Source: Gaiellales bacterium
GTDB taxonomy: Bacteria > Actinomycetota > Thermoleophilia > Gaiellales > JAICJC01
Assembly (NCBI GenBank): GCA_036273515.1
Contig: DASUHM010000035.1
Location: 1-64,000 of the forward strand
Direction of reading: 5' to 3'
DNA length: 64,000 bases
A program made the translations under genes and the position numbers. This document shows, piece by piece, positions 43,783-51,021 of this stretch (positions within the stretch are counted from its first letter, which is position 1; each line of letters opens with the position of its first letter). A model generated the notes under the pieces. That model saw only the letters and a list, made by a program, of their open reading frames with translations, ran no database searches and was not told the origin of the DNA.

Positions 43783-44813
43783 CGGTGGTGCGCCGGCTGC
43801 GCCGGGCCTGGCCGGCGCTCCTCGGCATCGTCGCGCTGGTCATCGCCGTGGGCCTGATCTGGGCCTGGCGGACGCCGTCGGGCTACTTCGTGCTCTGGCC
43901 GGACAAGGCCCACGCCGCGGCCGACTACCTGCACATCCCCGGCGGGAAGCCGCCCGCGCCCGGCACGGGCTTCTACTTCGTCGACGTCCACGAGCTCGAG
44001 GCGAACAAGCTCGAGGAGTTCTGGGGCCGCCACATCGTGAGCGGCGCGACCCTGATCCCCGCCCGCGAGATCATCGTGCCCGGCGAGTCCGAGAACCAGC
44101 GCGTCAAGGAGGACTTCCAGGCGATGGACACGTCGCAGGTCGTCGCCGAGGCGGTCGCCGAGAAGGCGCTCGGCCGCAACGTCGTGATCCGCCACCTGGG
44201 GGCCCTGGTCGAGCAGGTCTCGCCGGGCCTGCCGGCGGCACAGGCGGGCGTCGAGGCGGGCGACGTGATCACGGCGGTGGACGGGCACCGCGTGCGGGCT
44301 GCGGCCGACCTGATCCGGCTCACGCGCGGCCTGCACCCGGGCGACGCGGTCGCCTACACGTTCGGACGCCACGGCACCAAGCGGCTGCGTACCGTCGCGA
44401 GCACCGACGGCAAGCACCGGGCGATCATCGGCGTCGCGATCGGCGACGACGTCCGCATCGGCCGCATCCCGGTCAAGGTGCACTACACGATCAGCGGGAT
44501 CGGCGGCCCGTCGGCCGGGCTGGCCTTCGCGCTCGAGATCTACGACAGCCTGAGCGGCCGCCACCTGCTGCGCGGCCACCGTATCGCCGCGACCGGCGAG
44601 CTCGACCCGCTCGGCGACGTGATCGAGATCGGCGGCGCGAAGCAGAAGGCGCTGGGCGCGATCGAGGCCGGCGCCGACACCTTCCTCGTCCCGAAGGCGA
44701 ACGTCGCCGAGGCCCGCAAGGCGGCCGCCGGCAAGCTCCGCGTCATCGGCGTGGACACCTTCGCACAGGCCCTCAAGGCCATCCGCAGCCTGGCTGCGAA
44801 GTCGTCAAGCTGA
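43779..44813 (+). CDS. membrane-anchored PDZ and Lon-type protease (YlbL-like)
   Basis: 344 residues: a membrane helix (about 11-29), an extracytoplasmic region, a PDZ domain (about 125-205, HLGALVEQVSPGLPAAQAGVEAGDVITAVDG) and a Lon (S16) proteolytic domain. The Ser-Lys dyad is Ser245 in GGPSAGLAFAL and Lys288 in GGAKQKALGA, 43 residues apart as in Lon. It is the S16 protease YlbL/SdrC-like family found throughout Gram-positives. The ATG overlaps the rhomboid stop (ATGA), so two membrane proteases are made together. Confidence 0.9.
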   Translation: MTVVRRLRRAWPALLGIVALVIAVGLIWAWRTPSGYFVLWPDKAHAAADYLHIPGGKPPAPGTGFYFVDVHELEANKLEEFWGRHIVSGATLIPAREIIVPGESENQRVKEDFQAMDTSQVVAEAVAEKALGRNVVIRHLGALVEQVSPGLPAAQAGVEAGDVITAVDGHRVRAAADLIRLTRGLHPGDAVAYTFGRHGTKRLRTVASTDGKHRAIIGVAIGDDVRIGRIPVKVHYTISGIGGPSAGLAFALEIYDSLSGRHLLRGHRIAATGELDPLGDVIEIGGAKQKALGAIEAGADTFLVPKANVAEARKAAAGKLRVIGVDTFAQALKAIRSLAAKSSS

Positions 44814-44876
44814 GAGTTCGCCGCTCTTTGCGGAATCGCGCTCCCGATGGTGGTGGAGCCGCGGCCCCGGGTTCCG

Positions 44877-44882
44877 TAGACT
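44877..44882 (+). promoter_or_regulatory. -10 element, 57-aa Cys-rich protein
   Basis: TAGACT, giving a leader of about 30 nt that contains GAGGAG just before the GTG at 44919. Confidence 0.4.
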
Positions 44883-44918
44883 GCCCGACTCGACCCGCCG
44901 AACCCGACGAGGAGACCC

Positions 44919-45092
44919 GTGGCACAACCCCCCCGCCGTGCGACCTGCGACGACTGCTACTTCCGCAAGACCGAGCTCTGCGCGCTGCGCCTGAGCCGGC
45001 CTTGCCCGACGTTCCGGCCGATGCAGCGGGGGAGGATGGTGCCGCCGCGCCAGCCGCGCCTCGTCGAGACGGCGGCGACCGCCGTGGCCTGA
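44919..45092 (+). CDS. small Cys-rich protein (57 aa)
   Basis: 57-codon gene starting GTG: (M)AQPPRRATCDDCYFRKT, with GAGGAG 5 bases upstream and TAGACT 37 bases upstream. Four Cys are spaced C-x2-C-x7-C-x7-C (CDDC, LC, PC) and flanked by Arg, which suggests metal or iron-sulfur binding. The pattern is not that of WhiB proteins. The tail is basic and probably disordered. I do not recognise a family. Downstream bases 45093-45280 hold no gene. Confidence 0.6.
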   Translation: MAQPPRRATCDDCYFRKTELCALRLSRPCPTFRPMQRGRMVPPRQPRLVETAATAVA

Positions 45093-45230
45093 CCTCAGCG
45101 GACCCAGGCGGGCGCGATCGTCCCGGCGGTCGTCTGCGCGACGCCGCCGCACCGGACAATGCCCGGAGTGCGACCCGAGATCGCGCCCTGCCTGTGGCTA
45201 CCGTCCGCTCCTCCTCCGAGTTGGAAGAGT

Positions 45231-45256
45231 TTGACGGACTCCCAGGAAAATGTCAA
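45231..45256. repeat. TTGAC-N16-GTCAA inverted repeat in an AT-rich patch
   Basis: TTGAC (45231-45235) and GTCAA (45252-45256) flank an AT-rich centre (AGGAAAATG) in an otherwise GC-rich spacer after the aminotransferase stop. It could be an operator or a promoter -35 on either strand; no gene start follows it at a suitable distance. Confidence 0.35.
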
Positions 45257-45280
45257 CTACGCCGCCCGGCCGGGCAGCCT

Positions 45281-46384
45281 TCAGGCAACCGCCGCCGGGT
45301 GCGACGTGAGCACGCCAGCCAGCCGGGCGATGCCCTCGTCGATGCGCTCGCCCGGGCAGGCGCTGTAGGCGAGCCGCACGGCGTCGCGGCCGCCCTCGCC
45401 CGCGAAGAAGTCGGCGCCCTTCACGTAGGGCACGCCCTGCTCGACGGCAGCCGGGAGCGCGTCCGTCGTGTCGATCCCGCCGGGGAGCTCGACCCAGAAG
45501 AAGTAGCCGCCCAGCGGGGTCGTCCAGCGTGCGCCCTCGGGGAAGTGCGCCCGAAGCGCCGCCTCCATGGCGTCGCGGCGCGTGCGCAGGCCCGCGGTCG
45601 CGCGCGCCACGTTCGGCTCGAAGCGGCCGGCGTCGCAGTAGGCGGCGAGCACGGCCTCGGCCAGGGTGTTCGGGCCGATGTGCGTGTTCTCGGAGAGCAC
45701 GGCGAGCGGCTTCACCAGCCGCTCAGGAACGATGAGGTAGCCGGTGCGGACGCCGGGCGCCACCGTCTTCGTGAACGACGAGCAGTAGATGACGTGCTCG
45801 CCGCCGTCGAGCTCGTGCAGCGTCGGCACGGGATCGCCCTCGAAGCGGAGCAGGCCGTAGGGGTCGTCCTCGACCAGCACCAGGTCGTAGCGCTGGGCGA
45901 GCTCGACCAGGGCCTTGCGCCTCTCGACCGAGGCACACGCGCCCGACGGGTTCTGGTAGGTCGGGATCAGGTAGACGAGCCGCGGCCGCAGACCGCCGGC
46001 CAGGAGCGCGGCGAAGCGGTCGACGTCGACGCCGTCGGGATCGAGCGGCACGGCGTGCAGGTCGGCGCCCGCCTCGCGCAGGATCTTCAGCGTGCGGTCG
46101 TAGGTGGGCGCCTCGACCACCGCGGCGCCGTCGCCGTCGGCGAAGAAGTGCTTGCCCAGGAAGCCGATCGCCTGCAGCGACCCGTTCGTGATCAGGACAC
46201 GCCCGGCATCGACGCCGTGGCGGGCGCCGATCCACTCGCGCAGCGGCCGGTAGCCGCCGGGGGCGTAGGAGAGCGCCGCGACCGGGTCGGCGTCGAGGGC
46301 GCGCATCGTCGCCTCGCGCATGTCGTCGACCGGAATCAGGTCTGCGGCGGGAACGCCGCGCGTGAACGGGATCGCATCGGGCAC
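45281..46384 (-). CDS. PLP-dependent aminotransferase, class I/II (LysN/ARO8-like)
   Basis: 367-residue fold-type I aminotransferase: YAPGGYRPLREWIGARHGV, TNGSLQAIGFLGKHF, PTYQNPSGACASVERR, EDDPYGLLRFEG, and the cofactor Lys in SSFTKTVAPGVRTGY. This sequence type covers 2-aminoadipate, aromatic and branched-chain aminotransferases and the effector domain of MocR regulators; no DNA-binding domain is attached here. Substrate unresolved. The GTG at 46384 has TAGGCT 6 bases upstream. Confidence 0.88.
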   Translation of the reverse strand: MPDAIPFTRGVPAADLIPVDDMREATMRALDADPVAALSYAPGGYRPLREWIGARHGVDAGRVLITNGSLQAIGFLGKHFFADGDGAAVVEAPTYDRTLKILREAGADLHAVPLDPDGVDVDRFAALLAGGLRPRLVYLIPTYQNPSGACASVERRKALVELAQRYDLVLVEDDPYGLLRFEGDPVPTLHELDGGEHVIYCSSFTKTVAPGVRTGYLIVPERLVKPLAVLSENTHIGPNTLAEAVLAAYCDAGRFEPNVARATAGLRTRRDAMEAALRAHFPEGARWTTPLGGYFFWVELPGGIDTTDALPAAVEQGVPYVKGADFFAGEGGRDAVRLAYSACPGERIDEGIARLAGVLTSHPAAVA

Positions 46385-46390
46385 GGATCC

Positions 46391-46396
46391 AGCCTA
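46391..46396 (-). promoter_or_regulatory. -10 element (leaderless), aminotransferase
   Basis: TAGGCT on the minus strand, 6 bases before the GTG at 46384. Confidence 0.5.
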
Positions 46397-46429
46397 CCGG
46401 ATGGCCAGGCCGGTGCCGTGCGGTATCCG

Positions 46430-47308
46430 CTACCCCAGCTTGGCGTACGCCTCGACGGCGAGCTGGGCGGCCTCGGTGGGGCTGCGGCCGACGCGGACGC
46501 CGTGGCCCTCGAGGGCCTCCTTCTTGGCCTGCGCCGTGCCCGCCGAGCCGGAGATGATCGCCCCGGCGTGGCCCATGGTCTTGCCCGGGGGCGCCTGGAA
46601 TCCGGCGATGTAGGCGACCACCGGCGTCGACATGTGCGCGCCGATGAACTCGGCGGCCTTCTCCTCCTCGTTGCCGCCGATCTCGCCCACCATGACGACC
46701 AGCTCGGTGCCGGAGTCGGCCTCGAACCGCTCGAGGACGTCGATGAAGCCCAGGCCGACGATCGGGTCGCCGCCGATGCCGACGATGGTGGAGTTGCCGA
46801 GCTTCGCGTCGGCCAGCTCCTTGCCGATCTGGTAGGTGAGCGTGCCGGAGCGGGACACGAGGCCGATGCGGCCCTGGCCGAACACCTGCGCCGGGATGAT
46901 GCCGACGTTGGCGACGCCCGGCGAGAGCGCGCCGGGGCAGTTCGGCCCGAGCAGCGTCGCGCCGCGGGCGCGCACGTACGGGTAGAGCTGGAGCATGTCG
47001 TGGGCGGGGATGCCCTCGGTGATGCAGATGACCGTCTCGATCCCCGCGTCGACCGCCTCGTAGATCGCGTCGGCGGCGAACCGGGGCGGCACGAACACCA
47101 TCGCGGTGTTCGCCTGCCGCTCGGCGACCGCGTCGGCAACGGTGTTGAAGACCGGGATGCCGTTCACGTCCTGCCCGGCCTTGCCGGGCGTGACGCCGGC
47201 GACGACGTTCGTGCCGTAGTCGCGGTTGCGGGTGGCGTGGAAGCTGCCCTCGCGGCCGGTGATGCCCTGGACGACGAGGCGCGTCTCGGCGCCGACGAGG
47301 ATCGCCAT
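46430..47308 (-). CDS. sucD: succinate-CoA ligase subunit alpha
   Basis: 292-residue CoA-binding subunit. It has [21 protein letters not shown], the CoA loop, [29 protein letters not shown], and the phosphorylated His in [12 protein letters not shown]. With SucC it makes ATP or GTP from succinyl-CoA. The start is an ATG one base inside the sucC stop (TGATG). Confidence 0.96.
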   Translation of the reverse strand: MAILVGAETRLVVQGITGREGSFHATRNRDYGTNVVAGVTPGKAGQDVNGIPVFNTVADAVAERQANTAMVFVPPRFAADAIYEAVDAGIETVICITEGIPAHDMLQLYPYVRARGATLLGPNCPGALSPGVANVGIIPAQVFGQGRIGLVSRSGTLTYQIGKELADAKLGNSTIVGIGGDPIVGLGFIDVLERFEADSGTELVVMVGEIGGNEEEKAAEFIGAHMSTPVVAYIAGFQAPPGKTMGHAGAIISGSAGTAQAKKEALEGHGVRVGRSPTEAAQLAVEAYAKLG

Positions 47309-48453
47309 CAGGACGCCCCCGCCAGCTTGACGACCTGTTCGGCGGCCCCGAGCATCGTCTCGGCGACGTGCAGGTTGGGCGGCGCGGCCTCGGCCAGGAT
47401 CGCCCGGCCCTCGACGTCGTTCGTCCCGTCGAGCCGCACGACCATCGGCACCTTGACGTCGAGTCGCTCGAGCGCGGTCAGCACGCCGCGCGCGACCTCG
47501 TCGCAGCGGGTGATCCCGCCGAAGACGTTGAAGAGGACGGCGCGCACCTTCTCGTCGGAGAGCAGCACCTCCATGGCCGTCACGATCTCGTCCGCCTGGG
47601 CGCCGCCGCCGACGTCGAGGAAGTTGGCCGGCGTCCCGCCCGCGCCCGCGACGACGTCGAGCGTCGACATGACGAGGCCGGCGCCGTTGCCGATGATGCC
47701 CACCGTGCCGTCGAGCTTGACGTAGGTGACGCCGCGCTCGCGCGCCATCCGCTCCTGGGCGTCGAGCGCCTCGAGGTCGCGCATCGCGGCGATGTCGGGA
47801 TGCTTGTAGAGCGCGTTGTCGTCGACCGTGTACTTCGAGTCGAGCGCGCGCAGCTCGCCGTCGGGGGTGACGATGAGCGGGTTGACCTCGACCAGCATCG
47901 CGTCGGTCTCGACGTAGGCCCGGTAGGCGCGCGACAGGATGTCCGCGGCCTGGCGCATCTCCTCGGCCGGGATGTCGGCGGCGAAGCAGAGCCGGCGCGC
48001 GTGGAAGGGTTGGAAGCCCGTCAGCGGGTCGACGTGCAGGCTGGCGATGCGCTCGGGCGTGTCGTGGGCGACCTGCTCGATCTCGATCCCGCCGGCGGTC
48101 GTCAGCATGATCAGCGTCTGCTTCGCGCCGCGGTCGAAGGTGATCGAGCAGTAGTACTCGCGTTCGATGTCGGAGGCCCGCTCGATCCAGACGCGGCGGG
48201 CGACGTGGCCGTTGATGTCCATCCCCAGGATCGCGCGCGCGTGCGCTTCGGCCTCGTCGGGGCTCGCCGGGCCCTTGATGCCGCCGGCCTTGCCGCGCCC
48301 GCCGGTCAGGACCTGCGCCTTCACCATCACCGGGGCGCCGAGCCGCTCGGCCGCCTCGCGCGCCTCCTCGGGGGTGTCGACGACCTGGCCGTCCGACACG
48401 GGGATCCCGAACCGGCTGAAGAGTTGCTTGCCCTGGTACTCGTACAGATCCAC
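47308..48453 (-). CDS. sucC: succinate-CoA ligase subunit beta (ADP-forming)
   Basis: 381-residue ATP-grasp subunit. It begins VDLYEYQGKQLFSRFGIPV, the family N terminus, and has VLTGGRGKAGGIKG, the metal site VEVNPLIVTPDGELRALDSK and GGAQADEIVTAMEVLL. The GTG at 48453 is chosen over the upstream frame (to 48582), because homology starts there and TACACT lies 9 bases before it. Partner of sucD. Confidence 0.95.
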   Translation of the reverse strand: MDLYEYQGKQLFSRFGIPVSDGQVVDTPEEAREAAERLGAPVMVKAQVLTGGRGKAGGIKGPASPDEAEAHARAILGMDINGHVARRVWIERASDIEREYYCSITFDRGAKQTLIMLTTAGGIEIEQVAHDTPERIASLHVDPLTGFQPFHARRLCFAADIPAEEMRQAADILSRAYRAYVETDAMLVEVNPLIVTPDGELRALDSKYTVDDNALYKHPDIAAMRDLEALDAQERMARERGVTYVKLDGTVGIIGNGAGLVMSTLDVVAGAGGTPANFLDVGGGAQADEIVTAMEVLLSDEKVRAVLFNVFGGITRCDEVARGVLTALERLDVKVPMVVRLDGTNDVEGRAILAEAAPPNLHVAETMLGAAEQVVKLAGAS

Positions 48454-48462
48454 GGGGGCGAG

Positions 48463-48468
48463 AGTGTA
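48463..48468 (-). promoter_or_regulatory. -10 element (leaderless), sucCD
   Basis: TACACT on the minus strand, 9 bases before the GTG at 48453. Confidence 0.5.
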
Positions 48469-48487
48469 GATGGCCCCACCGCCACCC

Positions 48488-48500
48488 GGGGTCAGACCCC
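48488..48500. repeat. single REP-like core
   Basis: GGGGTC-A-GACCCC, without an inverted partner nearby. It lies in the -35 region or just upstream of the sucCD promoter. Confidence 0.7.
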
Positions 48501-48561
48501 ACCCAGGTTGGTCGTCCGCCATCTGAACCACCGTCGCGGACGCAGAGGTTGTGCCCCGAGG

Positions 48562-48567
48562 TACGCT
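48562..48567 (+). promoter_or_regulatory. -10 element, leader ORF and methyltransferase
   Basis: TACGCT, 9 bases before the ATG of a 19-codon ORF, the same spacing as at the leaderless genes of this window. Confidence 0.4.
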
Positions 48568-48576
48568 CAACCCGCC

Positions 48577-48636
48577 ATGCAAAGCGCTTTACCGGTTCTC
48601 GTCTCTCTTGCATGTTTACAGATAGCTAACACATAG
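48577..48636 (+). CDS. possible 19-codon leader peptide
   Basis: ATG at 48577 gives MQSALPVLVSLACLQIANT and stops at 48636. It has four Leu, two Val and one Ile, and uses codons that are rare here: TTA twice, ATA, TGT, ACA. Its start codon would be leaderless (TACGCT 9 bases upstream). A hairpin GCTGCGA/TCGCAGC (48680-48710) and then a terminator (48723-48753) follow before the methyltransferase gene. This is the layout of a transcription-attenuation leader. The region could instead be a small RNA gene whose frame is accidental. Confidence 0.4.
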   Translation: MQSALPVLVSLACLQIANT

Positions 48637-48722
48637 CCAACGGTTCCCGAACAATTGCGGTCAAGAATCGTCATCGGACGCTGCGACCGAACGTGCCCAC
48701 ACTTCGCAGCTACCTGCCTCCT

Positions 48723-48753
48723 CCGACGACCCGTCCGCGGGTCGTCGGGCTTT
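48723..48753 (+). terminator. intrinsic terminator or attenuator before methyltransferase gene
   Basis: CCGACGACCCG, loop TCCG, CGGGTCGTCGG, then GCTTT: an 11-bp GC-rich stem with a short T-run, directed along the plus strand. It lies 13 bases before the GTG of the methyltransferase gene. The preceding bases CCTCCTCC are complementary to a ribosome site. Confidence 0.65.
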
Positions 48754-48765
48754 AAGGGCCCAGTC

Positions 48766-49524
48766 GTGACCGGGGCACGGCTCTACGATCGCATCGGCAC
48801 CGGCTATCCGGCCACCCGGCGGACGGAGCCGCGGATCGCCGCGCGCATCGACGCGGCCCTGGGAACGGCCGAGACGGTCGTGAACGTCGGCGCCGGCACC
48901 GGCTGCTACGAACCGGCGGGACGGAGAGTGACCGCCGTCGAGCCCTCGGCGGTCATGATCGGTCAGCGCCCGCCGGGCGCCGCGCCGGCCGTGCAGGCAG
49001 CGGCCGAATCGCTCCCCTTCGCCGACGCGGGCTTCGACGCGGCGATGGCCGTCTGGACGCTGCATCACTGGGCCGATCCGGCGGCCGGCCTGGCCGAGCT
49101 CCGCCGGGTCGCCCGCGACCGGGTGGTCGTCGCCACGTGGGATCCGGGGTTCCACGGCGAGTTCTGGATCACGGACCGGTACCTGCCGCAGATCCGCGAG
49201 GCCGATGCGTCCGTATTCCCCTCGATCGAGGCCATCGCCGCCACCCTCGGCGGCCGCGCCGAGGTTACGCCGTTGCCGATCCCGCGCGACTGCGCCGACG
49301 GCTTTCTGGGCGCGTTCTGGGCGCGGCCCGAGGCCTACCTCGACCCGGCGGTGCACGCCGGAATGTCCAGTCTCGCCACCGCGGAACCCGAAGCCCTCGC
49401 GGCTGCGCTCGCCCGGCTCGAGGCAGATCTCGGCTCCGGCGAGTGGGAAGCACGCTACGGCCGCCTGCGCGCCCTGGACGAGCTCGACCTCGGCTACCGG
49501 CTGGTGACCGCTACGCGGGAGTGA
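48766..49524 (+). CDS. class I SAM-dependent methyltransferase (UbiE/type 11)
   Basis: 252 residues. SAM-binding motifs are TVVNVGAGTGCYE (motif I), TAVEPSAVMIGQR (motif II), ADAGFDAAMAVWTLHHWADP (post-II) and LRRVARDRVVVATWDP. Substrate unknown. The GTG at 48766 follows TAAGGG by 7 bases; the frame is open further upstream but would run through the terminator. The last 14 bases overlap the convergent copper-chaperone-like gene. Confidence 0.86.
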   Translation: MTGARLYDRIGTGYPATRRTEPRIAARIDAALGTAETVVNVGAGTGCYEPAGRRVTAVEPSAVMIGQRPPGAAPAVQAAAESLPFADAGFDAAMAVWTLHHWADPAAGLAELRRVARDRVVVATWDPGFHGEFWITDRYLPQIREADASVFPSIEAIAATLGGRAEVTPLPIPRDCADGFLGAFWARPEAYLDPAVHAGMSSLATAEPEALAAALARLEADLGSGEWEARYGRLRALDELDLGYRLVTATRE

Positions 49525-49726
49525 AGCCGGCGTCGCGGACGGCCGCGCGGATCGCGTCCAGATCGGTCTTTCCGGGGTCGAAGGTGACCTCGACCTCCTC
49601 CGCCACGAAGTCGGCCCGGGCGCGGCCGACGCCGGGGACACCCGCGACGGCGTCGCTGACCGTGCGCTCGCAGCCGCCGCAGTGCATGCCGCGCACCGGG
49701 ACGATCTCCGTCTGGGCGGCGGTCAT
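49511..49726 (-). CDS. heavy-metal-associated domain protein (CopZ-like)
   Basis: 71-residue HMA domain with the metal motif GMHCGGC in the first loop and the family ending VRDAGFTPA. Small free HMA proteins carry Cu(I) to P-type ATPases. No copper ATPase is in the window. The ATG overlaps the cytochrome c stop by four bases, so the two are one operon. Confidence 0.88.
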   Translation of the reverse strand: MTAAQTEIVPVRGMHCGGCERTVSDAVAGVPGVGRARADFVAEEVEVTFDPGKTDLDAIRAAVRDAGFTPA

Positions 49727-50139
49727 GGCGGCGAGGAGCCGGGGTTGTACTGCTGCGCCAGCTTCACGCCCGCGACGCTGGCCACATAGGCGGCGACGTC
49801 GTTGGCGTCCTGGCCCTTCAGCAGATGGCGCGGCATCGGCGGGTCGGCCAGGTCGATCTGCTCGCGCACCATCGCCTCGAACGACGAGTCCTGCATCCCG
49901 ACGATGCGGTCGGCGGCGTAGGCCGAGTCGAGGTCCGGGCCGATCTTCCCTGGCGTGCCCGCATCCTGCAACATGTGACATTGGCCGCACGTGGCGACGA
50001 AGAGCTGCTTGCCCTTGGCGAGGTCGACCGACGAGGAGGCGGGGACGCCCGTGCCGCCGCAGCCGCTCAGCGCGGCCGCGCCGAGCACGGTCACCATCAC
50101 GCTGCACAGGGCTGCCCGGCGGCTCATCTGGGCAGACAT
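49723..50139 (-). CDS. c-type cytochrome lipoprotein
   Basis: 138-residue exported cytochrome. A lipobox ALSGC near residue 27 follows a signal sequence, so it is probably lipid-anchored outside the membrane. One haem site, CGQCH, is followed by a class I cytochrome fold with the axial Met in PPMPRHLLKGQDANDVAAYVA. It may donate electrons to a terminal oxidase. The frame's first codon (TTG, 50145) is less likely than the ATG at 50139. Its operon partner is a copper-binding domain, consistent with a cytochrome oxidase context elsewhere. Confidence 0.88.
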   Translation of the reverse strand: MSAQMSRRAALCSVMVTVLGAAALSGCGGTGVPASSSVDLAKGKQLFVATCGQCHMLQDAGTPGKIGPDLDSAYAADRIVGMQDSSFEAMVREQIDLADPPMPRHLLKGQDANDVAAYVASVAGVKLAQQYNPGSSPP

Positions 50140-50152
50140 TAGCAAGCGCGGA

Positions 50153-50935
50153 TTACGGCGGCGGGGGCAACGCGCCGCGCCACGTGAGCGCCTCGGCGGC
50201 CCGGATAGCGGCGTGGGAGAGGGTGCGGTCGAGCGCCCATCCGGACGCGAGACCGAAGAGCACGCCGGCGACGAACGTGTCGCCCGCCCCGTAGGTGTCG
50301 ACGACGGGGCCGGGCACGGGCGCAGCCTGGTAGCCGGTGCCTCCCCGAGCGCCGTTGGTGACGATCACGTGGTCGGGCTGTCGTGCAAGGCGGCCGAGGT
50401 CGAACTGCTCGCCTCGATCCTTGCCGCTTCCGACCAGCGCGTCGGCGCGGACGCCGCTCGCGACGAGTACGTCGAACCGGCGCGCCGTCACGACCAGCAC
50501 GCGCGCCCGCCGACCCAGCCGCAGCGTCTCCGGGTCGTAGCCCGTGAAGAAGCAGCCGTCCATGTCGTCGAGCGCGTCCCAGTCGAGCGGATCGTCCGCA
50601 CGGGCGGCGTCGTTCTCGCCGACCACGTAGAGCGTCCGCTCGCCGCGCGGGTCGACGAGCGCGAGCACCTCGGTCTGCGGGTCGGGCCGCTGCGCCGCCT
50701 CCAGCCGCAGGCCCTGGCGCTCGAGCGGCGCGCGGGCCCTGCCGTCGCTGCCGAGCGAGGTGTAGAAGGTGACCTCGGCGCCCATCCGCCGAAGCGCGGC
50801 CGCCGTGACGGCGCCGCCACCGCCGGGCTGGGGCAGCGGGTCGGTCAGGTGGACGATCTCCCCCGGCTTCGGCACGAAGGGCGCATGGGCGAACGTGACC
50901 CACTCGATGTGCCCGATCACCGCCAGCCGCAGCAT
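50153..50935 (-). CDS. PfkB family carbohydrate kinase
   Basis: 260-residue ribokinase-like kinase, short for the family. It has the N-terminal sugar-site GGGGAVTAAALRRMGAEV, TGYDPE, and the anion-hole and catalytic base motif DTYGAGDTFVAGVLFGLA near the C terminus. The sugar or nucleoside is unknown. I start at the ATG at 50935 (MLRLAVIGHIEW), because TAGGAT lies 7 bases upstream and overlaps the frame's first ATG (50944). Confidence 0.86.
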   Translation of the reverse strand: MLRLAVIGHIEWVTFAHAPFVPKPGEIVHLTDPLPQPGGGGAVTAAALRRMGAEVTFYTSLGSDGRARAPLERQGLRLEAAQRPDPQTEVLALVDPRGERTLYVVGENDAARADDPLDWDALDDMDGCFFTGYDPETLRLGRRARVLVVTARRFDVLVASGVRADALVGSGKDRGEQFDLGRLARQPDHVIVTNGARGGTGYQAAPVPGPVVDTYGAGDTFVAGVLFGLASGWALDRTLSHAAIRAAEALTWRGALPPPP

Positions 50936-50942
50936 GGGCCGC

Positions 50943-50948
50943 ATCCTA
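50943..50948 (-). promoter_or_regulatory. -10 element (leaderless), pfkB-family gene
   Basis: TAGGAT on the minus strand, 7 bases before the ATG at 50935. It touches the REPIN-like element, so the -35 region lies within that repeat. Confidence 0.5.
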
Positions 50949-50949
50949 C

Positions 50950-51012
50950 GGGGTCAGACCCCGAACGGAAGCGTCACGAAAGTGCACCGGCCGCCGTTCG
51001 GGGTCTGACCCC
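50950..51012. repeat. REPIN-like composite element, copy 3
   Basis: Cores GGGGTC-A-GACCCC (50950-50962) and GGGGTC-T-GACCCC (51000-51012) with inner flanks CGAACG/CGTTCG. The middle (GCGTCACGAAAGTGCACCGG) is diverged from copies 1 and 2 but keeps AAAGTGCA and GTCACG. It separates the zinc-type dehydrogenase stop from the kinase promoter. Confidence 0.85.
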
Positions 51013-51021
51013 GGTTCTCGC

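Noticed and set aside
31499-51012. Repeated GGGGTCAGACCCC elements as a CRISPR array
   Set aside because: Copies are palindromic, widely scattered and not separated by regular spacers; no cas genes are present.
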